Source of the DNA: JAFGPL01 sp963781805
Lineage (GTDB): Bacteria > Bacteroidota > Bacteroidia > Bacteroidales > UBA10428
Reading direction: 5' to 3'
DNA length: 64,000 nucleotides
Assembly: GCA_963781805.1 (NCBI GenBank)
Contig: CAWAHF010000004.1
Location: 1,488,001-1,552,000 of the forward strand
Shown here: piece by piece, positions 9,137 through 18,511 of the stretch
How positions within the stretch are numbered: position 1 is the first letter of the stretch
How the letters are laid out: every line of letters starts with the position of its first letter
The notes under the pieces: model-generated
The model's input: the letters and a program-made list of their open reading frames with translations, nothing else
The model's database searches: none
What the model was told of the DNA's origin: nothing
Program-made: the position numbers and the translations under genes

Positions 9137-9885
9137 ATACACTTGCAAAAAAGAATATTGTTATTACAGGAGCTTCTTCAGGAATAGGCCGACAGATAGC
9201 CATAGAGGCAAGCAAATACGATGCCAATATAATTTTAATTGCCCGGAATCAAGAAAGACTTCATGAGACGCTAACCAGGATGAATCAAGGCAATCATCTT
9301 GTTTTTTCTTTGGATATTACGAATTATTCTGAATTAGATGCGGTAATTAATCTTTCAGTTCAAAAACTTGGTAAGATCTCAGGATTTGTCCACTCAGCAG
9401 GAATTAAATTTATAATTCCTTTTAGAAATATGAAACCGGAATATTACCAGCAATTATTTAATATTAATGTAATATCTGGATTTGAGTTTGCAAGAATTAT
9501 TTCAAAAAAGAACTACATTAGTGAATCTGGAGGAAGTTTTGTTTTTTTAAGTTCTGTAATGGGAAAGCTAGGTAAAGAAGGTATTGTTGGTTATTGTGCC
9601 AGTAAGGCAGCTTTAACAAGCAGCGTAAAAGCTATGGCTTTAGAACTGGCATCAAAGAAAGTGCGTTGTAATGTTGTGTTACCTGGTATTGTTAAAACAG
9701 AGATGCTTAAAGAAACCTTTGACTCAATTCCGGAAGATTCATACAATGAATTGATAAAAGATTATCCACTGGGATTCGGCGAACCAATTGATATAGATAA
9801 TCTGGTTTTATTCCTGCTTTCAGATAATTCTAAATGGATTACAGGCACTGAGATTATTATAGACGGAGGTTATAGCGCCAAGTAG
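9133..9885 (+). CDS. FabG-like 3-oxoacyl-ACP reductase (SDR)
   Basis: A 250-residue classical SDR: NADP-binding TGASSGIGRQ, HSAGIKF in the NAG position, catalytic Ser in FLSSVMGKLG, YCASK catalytic Tyr/Lys, and the ending GTEIIIDGGYSAK typical of FabG-type enzymes. Translation appears to start at TTG 9133-9135, overlapping the ACP stop (ATTGA), which implies coupling. In this context it should reduce the 3-oxoacyl-ACP made by the KAS III homologue to a 3-hydroxyacyl-ACP. Confidence 0.88.
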   Translation: MNTLAKKNIVITGASSGIGRQIAIEASKYDANIILIARNQERLHETLTRMNQGNHLVFSLDITNYSELDAVINLSVQKLGKISGFVHSAGIKFIIPFRNMKPEYYQQLFNINVISGFEFARIISKKNYISESGGSFVFLSSVMGKLGKEGIVGYCASKAALTSSVKAMALELASKKVRCNVVLPGIVKTEMLKETFDSIPEDSYNELIKDYPLGFGEPIDIDNLVLFLLSDNSKWITGTEIIIDGGYSAK

Positions 9886-9901
9886 TTAACCATAATTTAA
9901 A

Positions 9902-10675
9902 TCAATATTCAGGCTCGGAGAATTTTATTTTTTCTCTGTCCATGTATGTCTTTCTCACATCTAACAATCTGATTTTCCAATCTTTGGTGTTCTTGTTTAT
10001 AACTGAACCTGGTGACACTATGCTGCCTTCTCCAATAACAGTATTAGGTAATATAACTACATTTGAAGTTACCCATGAATTCTTTTTTAGTAATATTTTC
10101 CCTTTTGTGACTTTTCTCTGAATGGTTGGAACCATTGGTCCAAATCGGTATCCATCTGAAGTACTATCAGATGATGCAACAAGGACACTACTATAACTTG
10201 TAGCTGAGAAATCTTCAAATATTACTTCACCACCTTTGGCTATTATGGTTCCCATACCAATATGTACTCCTTTTCCAATTTTAACTTTATCAGCACATAT
10301 CATAACTTTTTTATCAATCATCACAAATTCATCAATTTCGTACTTTCCAATATTTTCTAAAACCACATCCTCATCTATTAGAATATTTCCTTTCCATTTT
10401 TTAGCTTTTGAACTGTAATAAATTGCCCTGATATAGTATCCGAAAAATCCATTGAAAGATTTAATAAACACATAAATAATACTTGAATAGATAGGAATTG
10501 GTAATATTAATATTAATGCTATCAACCGCTCAACCAATACTAATGGTAACTTGATAAGATAAAATTTAATAAAAATTGATATTAATTTGAACAGCCTTCT
10601 TTGAAACGCAGTTATACCATCAATTTGGGTTAAAAATGAGAAAAACCTATGATCATAAACTAACTTAAAATACAT
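9902..10675 (-). CDS. Hexapeptide-repeat (left-handed beta-helix) acyltransferase with N-terminal membrane segments
   Basis: A 257-residue protein. Residues about 25-75 are hydrophobic (FYLIKLPLVLVERLIALILI and IPIYSSIIYVFI). The C-terminal half shows hexapeptide periodicity: GKYEIDEFVMIDKKVMI, VKIGKGVHIGMGTIIAKGG and NTVIGEGSIVSPGSVINK, ending NKNTKDWKIRL. These are trimeric sugar O- or N-acyltransferases. It starts 5 bases after the aminotransferase stop, so the two are coupled, and it converges with the KAS III/ACP/SDR trio. Acylation of the amino group formed by that aminotransferase is the obvious hypothesis. Confidence 0.8.
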   Translation of the reverse strand: MYFKLVYDHRFFSFLTQIDGITAFQRRLFKLISIFIKFYLIKLPLVLVERLIALILILPIPIYSSIIYVFIKSFNGFFGYYIRAIYYSSKAKKWKGNILIDEDVVLENIGKYEIDEFVMIDKKVMICADKVKIGKGVHIGMGTIIAKGGEVIFEDFSATSYSSVLVASSDSTSDGYRFGPMVPTIQRKVTKGKILLKKNSWVTSNVVILPNTVIGEGSIVSPGSVINKNTKDWKIRLLDVRKTYMDREKIKFSEPEY

Positions 10676-10680
10676 ATAAT

Positions 10681-11778
10681 TTAGCTTTTATAGAATTCAA
10701 TAATTCTCTGACAAAGATACTTTATATCTTTCTCTTTCAATCCACAATGAATTGGCAAAGACATTCCTTTTGCATAAGCTTCATTTGCTCCCGGAAACTC
10801 CTTTTCTTCATATTTCAAATAGTTGAAGCATGGTTGCCGGTGAAGTGGGTAAAACATTCGTCGGGTCTGTATACCTTTGTTTTCGAGATAATTAATCAAC
10901 TCTTCAAGATGAGGAACCTTGATATTAACTCTGAAAGGCACAAACGTGGAAAAATTATTAACCTTGACGTAATCAATCTCTTTTACAGGCTCCAGATACT
11001 CCTCATAAAGTTTATGATTTCTTTGTTTTATTTTCTCTATGATACTGAATTTTTTAATCTGGGCAACTCCCAGAGCACATTGAAGATCGGTCATGCGAAA
11101 ATTCATACCCAATTCGGGATGAATAAAAGTACCACTATTAGGTCTTCCCTGATTCCTGAGCATTTTAAGTTTATTGAAAATTTCTTCATTATTTGTAAGA
11201 ATAACAGCTCCCTCGCCTGTTGTAATAGTCTTGTCGGCAAAAAATGAAATCATCCCCAAATCGCCTATGGTTCCGGTATGCTTCCCTTTATAAAAAACCC
11301 CAAATCCCTGTGCCGCATCTTCCACCACTAACAGGTTATATTTTTTCGCTATTTCCAGAATCGGATCCATATCGCAGGCCTGTCCATAAATATGCACAGG
11401 CATAATAGCCCTGGTTTTCTTGCTAATTGCCTTTTCAATCTTTGTCACATCCATCTGTAAATCATCCGTATTAATATCTACAAAAACAGGTGTTGCACCG
11501 GTAAAAGTAATGGAGGAGGCAGAAGCATTAAAGGTAAAGTCGGGTACGATCACTTCGTCTCCTTCTTTAATACCAACTGAAAGTAAAGATAAAAAGAGCG
11601 CCAACGTACCATTATTGGCAAGCACTGCATATTTGGCACCTGTAAATTCTTTAATTAACGATAAAAACTCCTGCGAAAAAGGCCCTTCTGTCACCCATCC
11701 TGTCTTAATTGCTTTTTTCAGGTTCTTAATTTCGGCGTTATCAAAAAAGGGCTGAATCTGGAATATTTTATAAGCCAT
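10681..11778 (-). CDS. DegT/DnrJ/EryC1/StrS-family sugar aminotransferase
   Basis: A 365-residue PLP enzyme that transfers an amino group, usually from glutamate, to a keto-sugar nucleotide. Visible features: GWVTEGPFSQEF near the start, VLANNGTLALFLSLL, DEVIVPDFTFNASASSI, VVEDAAQGFG, and the PLP lysine in ISFFADKTITTGEGA. The C-terminal RMFYPLHRQPCF segment is also typical. It is the upstream gene of a two-gene operon with the hexapeptide acyltransferase. The precise sugar (for example a 4-amino-4,6-dideoxy sugar) cannot be told from sequence. Confidence 0.92.
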   Translation of the reverse strand: MAYKIFQIQPFFDNAEIKNLKKAIKTGWVTEGPFSQEFLSLIKEFTGAKYAVLANNGTLALFLSLLSVGIKEGDEVIVPDFTFNASASSITFTGATPVFVDINTDDLQMDVTKIEKAISKKTRAIMPVHIYGQACDMDPILEIAKKYNLLVVEDAAQGFGVFYKGKHTGTIGDLGMISFFADKTITTGEGAVILTNNEEIFNKLKMLRNQGRPNSGTFIHPELGMNFRMTDLQCALGVAQIKKFSIIEKIKQRNHKLYEEYLEPVKEIDYVKVNNFSTFVPFRVNIKVPHLEELINYLENKGIQTRRMFYPLHRQPCFNYLKYEEKEFPGANEAYAKGMSLPIHCGLKEKDIKYLCQRIIEFYKS

Positions 11779-11909
11779 AGTTTGATTTTTTAATTAACTT
11801 AATTTCAACTCGTACATCTCAATTAAAAATTGAATAAATTTAATTCGGTTCTTACAAACCTCAAGCTCTCAGATTACAATCAGTACTTTTTTATAGAAAA
11901 GAGTATACA

Positions 11910-13346
11910 TCATGAAATGATAAACTTTCTAAAAGCAATAAAACTCATGCGTAATAATAACCATGCATGTTTCATGAAACTGAAAAATGATTGTCCATAA
12001 GCTTTTGATTCACCATATTGTCTCGGGTGATAATGAACGGGAATCTCCGCAACTTTCAGATTGTTTTTTATAGCTCCGAAAATGAGTTCAAAATCACCAA
12101 AAGGATCAAAATCGCCAAAATAATCTATCTGTTCCCTGATTTTAATATAGTTTCTTTTGGATATGCCTTTGAATCCACAAAGTGTATCAGTAAATCTTTG
12201 TTTAAGCAATGTAGTAAATAGCACACCAAAAAAACGATTTCCCAGAAAGTTAAACAATGGCATTGCACTTTTTTTCATTTTATAAATAAACCGGCTTCCG
12301 TTCAAATATTCACCCGTGTTGTTAATATAGGCATCCCAAAAGTGGATTGCTTCCTCAGGGGGTGTGGTAAGATCAGCCTCAAGCCAGATAACAAAATCAC
12401 CTTTAGCTTCATCATAACCGTATCTGAATGCATCACCCTGACCTATTCCTTTTTGTTTAAGCATTTTAATGTCTTTTTCAGGATATTTTTCAATCATCTC
12501 CTGAATCTTTGCAACCGTATTATCTTTGGAATGTCCTTCAACAAAAATTATTTCTGTGTTTTTACCCATTTTAGGTATTCTTGTCACAAGACCTTCAATA
12601 TTTCCCTCTTCATCGCGACATGTAATAACAACAGAACATATTTTGTTCTGAGCATCTTCTTTTGGTCTCAAAGGTCTCGCAATCACCACGCTGTTAAGAG
12701 ACAACCTTCTGATGATGGGAAGATTTCCTATGAATTTGTTTAGAATATAGGAAATAAGAGGAATATATTTAGGAAATAGCAATAGGAATTTTCTTTTAAT
12801 AACCTGATATCCTGATACGTATAAAAAATTATCTATATCATCAACAGATAGCCAATTCTTAATTTTCTCCGGCATTTTTTGACCAATCTTTTCTCCAATC
12901 TTTATAAAGGGATACCACAAAGGATTGTAAAAATCAATAAAAATACGGGTATCAGTGGTGGTCCATTTGTTAACTTTTTCCAGCAGTATCTGAATGTTCT
13001 CTATTGTTTCAACAATCCCGGAAACAATGATATAATCAAACTTCTCCCCGGTAACAAATGTTTCAGCATCTTCACATATGAACTTAACAGAAGGATATTT
13101 TTCTTCAGCTACTTTTATCATTTCGCTACTGATATCAACACCTACGCCATACAATGTATCCAGTTTTCCGATTAGATCGCCTGTTCCACATCCAAGTTCC
13201 AATACGTTGGAATGTTTTGGAATAACCATTCTAAAAAATTTTAGAATAGATTTATGATAATACCTGTTGCGATTTAAATACCTATTTCTTTTATCGGCAA
13301 GATTGTCATAATGCTGCTTTAACTGATCAGTTGTTGAAAAGGGCAT
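11910..13346 (-). CDS. Fusion of a SAM methyltransferase and a GT2 glycosyltransferase
   Basis: A 478-residue two-domain protein. Residues about 1-225 form a class I methyltransferase with SAM motif VLELGCGTGDLIGKL, then FICEDAETFV and YIIVSGIVETI. Residues about 235-478 form a dolichyl-phosphate-mannose-synthase-like GT2 domain: CSVVITCRDEEGNIEGLV, EIIFVEGHSKDNTV, GKGQG-like KGIGQGDAFRYG and VIWLEADLTTPPEEA as the nucleotide-sugar metal site, with a hydrophobic C-terminus. The predicted product is a glycosyl-phosphopolyprenol or a transfer onto one. The large membrane glycosyltransferase encoded divergently at 13504 could use such a lipid-linked sugar. A TAAATTTG box (minus strand, 13394-13387) lies upstream. 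Confidence 0.85.
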   Translation of the reverse strand: MPFSTTDQLKQHYDNLADKRNRYLNRNRYYHKSILKFFRMVIPKHSNVLELGCGTGDLIGKLDTLYGVGVDISSEMIKVAEEKYPSVKFICEDAETFVTGEKFDYIIVSGIVETIENIQILLEKVNKWTTTDTRIFIDFYNPLWYPFIKIGEKIGQKMPEKIKNWLSVDDIDNFLYVSGYQVIKRKFLLLFPKYIPLISYILNKFIGNLPIIRRLSLNSVVIARPLRPKEDAQNKICSVVITCRDEEGNIEGLVTRIPKMGKNTEIIFVEGHSKDNTVAKIQEMIEKYPEKDIKMLKQKGIGQGDAFRYGYDEAKGDFVIWLEADLTTPPEEAIHFWDAYINNTGEYLNGSRFIYKMKKSAMPLFNFLGNRFFGVLFTTLLKQRFTDTLCGFKGISKRNYIKIREQIDYFGDFDPFGDFELIFGAIKNNLKVAEIPVHYHPRQYGESKAYGQSFFSFMKHAWLLLRMSFIAFRKFIIS

Positions 13347-13503
13347 GTTTTAATAATTATTACTAAGTTTATTTGTTTGAAGGCCTCAAATTTAATAAAA
13401 TAATTTAATCGGCCTTTACAGTTCGGGATCAATATAATGTAGAGTTAATCAAAATGATTATTTTAGCAGAAATTCTGCAAGATTATACCTAAACACCAGA
13501 TAT

Positions 13504-15528
13504 ATGGCCCCGAAAAAACAAAACAAATTCAAAAAACCTCATTCTGTAAAAGCGGTTAATCAGGCTCAAAAATCAGGTAAAACCAAGCCGGAAGATATTC
13601 AACAAGAACAACCACAGGAAAAAGGTTTTCACATTTCTGTTGAAAGATATTTCAGTAAAAGAAAATCGCTCTTTTTTATTCTTTCATTAATATTGACTGT
13701 CGTTTTAGGGATTTACCTCTTTGATGTAAAAATAAATGAGGGAGGAGATGACTCCGGCTATATCGAGATGGCTTACAGATTTATGAAAGGAAAGGGCTTT
13801 CCGACATTTCACGGTGAGTTTTATTCCATATTGATGTCCTTACCAGTACTCATATTTGGAGTTAATATGGTAATTCTCAAAATATTCTCTTTTCTTTTCA
13901 TTTTAGGTCATCTTATTTTTTTCTACCTGACTTTTAAAAACAGAATCAATTCCACTTTACTAGTTTTTACAATGCTGATTATATCCGTTAGCGCAAATAT
14001 TCTTTTCTTCAGCAGTCAAACATATAGCGAAGCGCTATTCATGTTCCTTCAATCTCTCTCTTTCTTTATTATATTCAAACTCTTTGATTCCATCACAGAA
14101 AATAAATTAAACTACCTGGACAAATGGCCTTTGTGGATTTCAACCGGGTTTTTGATGTTTCTAATTGCAATTACAAGAAATATTGGACTAACATTCGTTT
14201 TATCGGTAATAATATATTTTATCTTAAATAAGAAGTTTTATGCTGTTATATACTCAGCATTGAGTTATTTGATATTTTCTTATGGTTTTGAACTTTATAA
14301 AAGGTTTCACTGGGGAATTGAAAAATCAGCTATTTCACAACAAAAGGAATTTATACTTCTGAAAGATCCCTATAACGCTGCAAAAGGAGTGGAGGACTTT
14401 TCAGGTATGGTAACCCGTTTCCTTGCCAATATTAAAATGTATTTTTCCCGTCATTTCTTTGCATCTATTGGGCTCCGTGATCCAAGTAAAGTTGAAACTT
14501 CCTACTTGCCGGCTATTATACTCATAATTATTTTTCTTATCGGACTCTATTTTGCATTCAGAAAGCACAAATGGATGTTATTTGTGGGTGTCTACCTTGG
14601 AATTTCGATATTCACAACTTTTATTACATTGAATCAATCATGGGGACAGCTTAGATTGATTGTGGTATTTATACCTCTTATTATTTTATTCCTTTCTTTC
14701 GGAATTGAAGAACTTTCCAAAATTAGAAAATTTAGGATTTTATATCCTCTACTACTATTTCTATTCGTATTAATTTTTTTTAAATGCCTGGGACAAAGCA
14801 TAAAAAAAGCGTCCATAAATCAGAAAATACTTTCGAAAAATATCGAAGGCAATATGTACTACGGTTTCACTCCCGATTGGGTTAATTTTCTGAAAATGAG
14901 CGAATGGGTTGGGAAAAATCTTCCTAAAGATGCTGTTGTAGCCTCCAGAAAGCCTTCTATGTCATTTATTTATTCCAAAGGAAAAGAGTTTTACGGAATT
15001 TACCGTATTCCTACAGAAGATGGCGATTCTTTGATGAACCGTATTAAGCAGTCCGGAGAAACTATAAGTATCTATACAATGAATGATTTGAATGCAAAAC
15101 AAATCCCTGCACAAGCGCAAATGCTATTGCGTCACTCAGTAGATGCACTTATTGGTCAGTCGAATAATTTGTATTGTATTTGCCAGACGAATAAGGAGGA
15201 AGCCACTGTTCTTGCAAGTATAATGAATAGTTATGGTATTACGCATTATCAGGCAGATACACTTTTAACTATTCTTCATAAGGAAAATCAACCTTATTAT
15301 GGAGTGGTGCCTGATACCTTGTTGAATAAACTAAGACAAAATCATGTACAGTATGTCATTATGGCAAGTCTGAGAATCAATCCGAATTTTAAATCCGCTA
15401 ACACTGTAAATACCGTTCAAAGATACCTGCTTTATATTGAAGTCAAATATTATGACCTGTTTAGCCTGGTAACTCAGATAGGCGGTAATGAAGATGAACC
15501 TGCAAAACTTATTAAATTAAACTATTAG
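13504..15528 (+). CDS. Multi-pass membrane glycosyltransferase (GT-C / GT39-like)
   Basis: A 674-residue membrane protein. A basic, Gln/Lys-rich cytoplasmic N-terminus of about 50 residues precedes the first helix (LFFILSLILTVVLGIYLF). The first outer loop carries NEGGDDSGYIEMAYRF, with the acidic pair Asp82-Asp83 expected in GT-C enzymes that use lipid-phosphate sugars. About ten further helices follow to residue ~435, then an extracytoplasmic C-terminal domain of about 240 residues. Probably transfers a sugar from a polyprenyl-phosphate donor, perhaps made by the divergent fusion protein. Acceptor unknown. Confidence 0.8.
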   Translation: MAPKKQNKFKKPHSVKAVNQAQKSGKTKPEDIQQEQPQEKGFHISVERYFSKRKSLFFILSLILTVVLGIYLFDVKINEGGDDSGYIEMAYRFMKGKGFPTFHGEFYSILMSLPVLIFGVNMVILKIFSFLFILGHLIFFYLTFKNRINSTLLVFTMLIISVSANILFFSSQTYSEALFMFLQSLSFFIIFKLFDSITENKLNYLDKWPLWISTGFLMFLIAITRNIGLTFVLSVIIYFILNKKFYAVIYSALSYLIFSYGFELYKRFHWGIEKSAISQQKEFILLKDPYNAAKGVEDFSGMVTRFLANIKMYFSRHFFASIGLRDPSKVETSYLPAIILIIIFLIGLYFAFRKHKWMLFVGVYLGISIFTTFITLNQSWGQLRLIVVFIPLIILFLSFGIEELSKIRKFRILYPLLLFLFVLIFFKCLGQSIKKASINQKILSKNIEGNMYYGFTPDWVNFLKMSEWVGKNLPKDAVVASRKPSMSFIYSKGKEFYGIYRIPTEDGDSLMNRIKQSGETISIYTMNDLNAKQIPAQAQMLLRHSVDALIGQSNNLYCICQTNKEEATVLASIMNSYGITHYQADTLLTILHKENQPYYGVVPDTLLNKLRQNHVQYVIMASLRINPNFKSANTVNTVQRYLLYIEVKYYDLFSLVTQIGGNEDEPAKLIKLNY

Positions 15529-15561
15529 TATAGTTCGATTTTAAGCAGAACTACCCTATTA

Positions 15562-16332
15562 ATGTCTTATAAAATAAAAACAGCAGTTATAATCGGTTCA
15601 GGTAATGTTGCCTGGCATTTGGGAAAGGTATTGCTTAAGAATACTATTGAAATTTTACAAATAATCGGTAAATCAGTTAGATCAACTCAAAAACTTGCGA
15701 ACGAATTGCGTACACCATTTACCATTGATCTGAATCAAATTCAAACCAATGCCGATATCTATATTATATCTGTATCTGATGATTCCATAGAAGATGTAAT
15801 CAAAAAACTTAACTTAACAGATCAATTGATTGTTCATACATCAGGAACAACATCCATTTCGGTCTTTGAAAAATATTTTACAAATTATGGGGTACTTTAT
15901 CCATTGCAGACTTTTTCCAAAAACAGGGAAATTGATTTTAATGAAATACCCATCTTTATCGAAGGAAATTCAGACACAAATCAAAAAAGAATTTCAAATC
16001 TGGCAGAATTAATCTCTCAGAAAGTTATTGCAGTAAATTCAGTAACAAGAGCAAAACTGCATCTTGCAGCTGTATTTGCATGTAATTTTACCAATCATAT
16101 GTATGCTATTGCAGAACATTTAATGCAGTCTGAGAAACTTGATTTCTTGCTTTTACAGCCATTGATTATGGAAACTTCACAGAAAGCAATGGAAATGAAA
16201 CCAAAAGAGGCTCAAACCGGTCCTGCTGTTCGTAAAGATTTTAAATTGATGGAAAAACATTTAAAAATTCTTGAAAAAGAACCACTTTTAAAAGAAATTT
16301 ATACCCTTTTGTCTAGAAGTATTCAGAATTAA
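15562..16332 (+). CDS. Rossmann-like DUF2520-domain protein
   Basis: A 256-residue protein with an N-terminal dinucleotide-binding motif (VIIGSGNVAWHLGKVL) and the downstream signature IVHTSGTTSISVFE and GVLYPLQTFSKNREID, characteristic of proteins annotated Rossmann-like plus DUF2520. It resembles ketopantoate/F420-type reductases in fold, but the substrate is unknown. In many Bacteroidota this gene precedes the KdsC-like phosphatase, UbiA and Maf genes as it does here. Confidence 0.88.
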   Translation: MSYKIKTAVIIGSGNVAWHLGKVLLKNTIEILQIIGKSVRSTQKLANELRTPFTIDLNQIQTNADIYIISVSDDSIEDVIKKLNLTDQLIVHTSGTTSISVFEKYFTNYGVLYPLQTFSKNREIDFNEIPIFIEGNSDTNQKRISNLAELISQKVIAVNSVTRAKLHLAAVFACNFTNHMYAIAEHLMQSEKLDFLLLQPLIMETSQKAMEMKPKEAQTGPAVRKDFKLMEKHLKILEKEPLLKEIYTLLSRSIQN

Positions 16333-16376
16333 TTCACATAGAATTCTAAATTTGCGAAATGTTATAATTTACTCAT

Positions 16377-16907
16377 ATGACCGAATTACGTAATTATAAG
16401 CAAGATCTGATGCATGTAAAAGCTTTTGCTTTTGATGTTGATGGCGTATTTACCGATGGTTCGGTTTATTTATATCCCGAAGGTGAATTTATCAGAAGCA
16501 TGAATATTAAGGATGGCTATGCAGTTCAATATTGCGTCAAACAAGGGTATCCTGTAGCAGTGATCACCGGGGGTAATTCGGATGTTATCAGAAAACGATT
16601 TTTATATCTTGGTGTTACCGATATCTATCTAAAATCTACAGATAAATTACAGGACTATGAAGATTTCAGGTTTAAATATCAATTGAACCATGAGAATATA
16701 CTTTATATGGGAGATGATCTGCCTGACTATGAGATCATGAAGAAAGTGGGGATACCGACATGTCCATCGGATGCAGTTGAAGAAATCAAACAAATCTCAA
16801 GCTATATTTCTGACAAAAACGGTGGTCATGGTTGTGTCAGAGATGTTATCGAACAGGTACTCCGGTTACATAATAAATGGATGATAGAGGGTGCAATACA
16901 ATGGTAG
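16377..16907 (+). CDS. KdsC-like HAD-IIIA phosphatase
   Basis: A 176-residue HAD phosphatase. Motif I is FDVDGVFTDG (nucleophile and acid Asp), followed by the substrate-loop IKDGYAVQYCVKQGY, motif II VITGGNS, a Lys in DIYLKSTDKLQDY, and motif IV YMGDDLPDYEIM. The closing NGGHGCVRDVIEQVL matches KDO-8-phosphate phosphatases, which release 3-deoxy-manno-octulosonate for lipopolysaccharide. A related 8-carbon or 9-carbon sugar phosphate is possible. Its TAG overlaps the preferred start of the UbiA gene. Confidence 0.88.
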   Translation: MTELRNYKQDLMHVKAFAFDVDGVFTDGSVYLYPEGEFIRSMNIKDGYAVQYCVKQGYPVAVITGGNSDVIRKRFLYLGVTDIYLKSTDKLQDYEDFRFKYQLNHENILYMGDDLPDYEIMKKVGIPTCPSDAVEEIKQISSYISDKNGGHGCVRDVIEQVLRLHNKWMIEGAIQW

Positions 16908-17881
16908 TTTCTACAAATCATATTTGGTCTTTCTTTAAAATGATAAGGTTACCAAACCTGATTATGGTAGCTGCTACTCTATTTTTAATGCGGTATTGTA
17001 TAATCGATCCAATGTTGAACATCAATGGATTTGAACTACAGCTAAGTAATCAGGGATTTTTTCTTCTTGTTCTTTCAATTGTATGTCTTACCGCCGGAGG
17101 TTATGTTATAAACGATTATTTTGACCAGAAAACCGACATGGTTAACCACCCCGAAACTGTAATTGTTGGCAGATTGATTAACAGACGCTGGGCGATGGTA
17201 TTTCATATTATCTTTAGTGGAGTTGCCATATTGGCCGGATTATACCTCTCATTTATAATTCATGTTTTGTATCTGAGTTTATTGTTTATTGCTGGAAGCG
17301 GAATCCTTTGGTTCTATTCAACCACGTATAAAAGACAATTAATCATTGGAAATCTGGTGGTTTCTGTTGCAACAGCCATGGTGCCCATCATGGTTTTGTT
17401 ATTTGAACTGCCTTTGCTAAGTAGTAATTTCGGTGGTATACTCGATGCCATGGGATTAAATGCAAATCACCTGGTGGGTTGGATTTTAGGATTTGCCATG
17501 TTTGCATTTATTATTTCACTTATCAGGGAGATTGTGAAAGATACCGAAGATTTTGAAGGGGATCAGGCGTATGGCATGCAAACCCTTCCGATTGTATTAG
17601 GTATCCGGTGGACAAAAATTATACTTTATGGTTTAATTGCCTTCTTTGCCTTTGGATTGTATTATATATATCATTTTCATTTGCCATACAAAATAGTATT
17701 GTTATATCTTATTCCTCTTCAACTCATTCCCTTGTTAATTGTTTTTTTTCTGTTATATAAAGCAAATTCTAAAACAGGATATCATCGAATTAGCATTATT
17801 TTAAAGTTTATGATGGCAAGCGGTATTTTATTCTCGTTTGTTTCCAGGTACTTAATTTTAAACAATTATCTGATTTATTAA
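16901..17881 (+). CDS. UbiA-family prenyltransferase (geranylgeranylglyceryl-phosphate synthase-like)
   Basis: A membrane prenyltransferase of 326 residues with about eight helices. Both aspartate-rich motifs are present: NDYFDQKTDMVNHP in the first half and REIVKDTEDFEGDQAYG in the second, binding Mg2+-diphosphate. Bacteroidota encode such a digeranylgeranylglyceryl-phosphate-synthase-like protein next to Maf, as here. The open frame reaches back to 16877, but the ATG at 16901 overlaps the upstream stop by 7 bases and gives MVVSTNHIWSF, so it is preferred. The in vivo substrate is not known. Confidence 0.87.
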   Translation: MVVSTNHIWSFFKMIRLPNLIMVAATLFLMRYCIIDPMLNINGFELQLSNQGFFLLVLSIVCLTAGGYVINDYFDQKTDMVNHPETVIVGRLINRRWAMVFHIIFSGVAILAGLYLSFIIHVLYLSLLFIAGSGILWFYSTTYKRQLIIGNLVVSVATAMVPIMVLLFELPLLSSNFGGILDAMGLNANHLVGWILGFAMFAFIISLIREIVKDTEDFEGDQAYGMQTLPIVLGIRWTKIILYGLIAFFAFGLYYIYHFHLPYKIVLLYLIPLQLIPLLIVFFLLYKANSKTGYHRISIILKFMMASGILFSFVSRYLILNNYLIY

Positions 17882-18475
17882 GTGGAAGTCCTTGATAAAA
17901 TTAATAGCCACCGGATAATTCTTGGTTCCAAATCGCCGAGAAGACACATGTTATTGAAAGGATTGGGTGTCAATTTTGAGATTATTGCGAACGACGACCA
18001 GGAAGAGAGCTATCCTCCGGAACTTGATAAAAAAGACATCCCGGTTTATTTGGCAAAGTATAAAAGCAGTCTTTATCAAAATTTTCTTCTGTCAAATACA
18101 ATTCTTATTACTGCTGATACGATTGTATTGGTAAATAACGAAATACTGGGAAAACCAGTCAATGAAACAGATGCAGTCGAAATACTAAAGAAATTATCCG
18201 GAAAAAAGCATGAGGTTCTTACCGGGGTTTGTATAAAATCAGTCGAGAAAGAGGTTCTGTTTACAGCAATTTCGGAAGTTTATTTTCGTACGTTGACAAT
18301 TGATGAAATTGAATTCTATGTTAAAAATTTCAAACCATATGATAAAGCAGGCGCTTATGGTGTACAGGAATGGATAGGATATGTTGGTATTGAAAGAATA
18401 ATCGGATCTTACTACAATGTAATGGGATTGCCTACACAAAGATTATTCTTTGAATTGAAAGAATTTGTCAAATAA
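17882..18475 (+). CDS. maf: Maf-family nucleotide pyrophosphatase
   Basis: A 197-residue Maf protein. Family hallmarks are ILGSKSPRRHMLLKGLG at the N-terminus, TADTIVLVNNEILGKPVN, and YDKAGAYGVQEWIG followed by GSYYNVMGLP. Maf enzymes hydrolyse non-canonical or methylated NTPs (often dTTP/UTP) to the monophosphate, in the cytosol. It begins with GTG at 17882, the base after the UbiA stop, so the genes are translationally coupled and end the housekeeping operon. Confidence 0.93.
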   Translation: MEVLDKINSHRIILGSKSPRRHMLLKGLGVNFEIIANDDQEESYPPELDKKDIPVYLAKYKSSLYQNFLLSNTILITADTIVLVNNEILGKPVNETDAVEILKKLSGKKHEVLTGVCIKSVEKEVLFTAISEVYFRTLTIDEIEFYVKNFKPYDKAGAYGVQEWIGYVGIERIIGSYYNVMGLPTQRLFFELKEFVK

Positions 18476-18511
18476 CGGATCACCAGATATACCTCTGTTA
18501 ACAATATTAAA

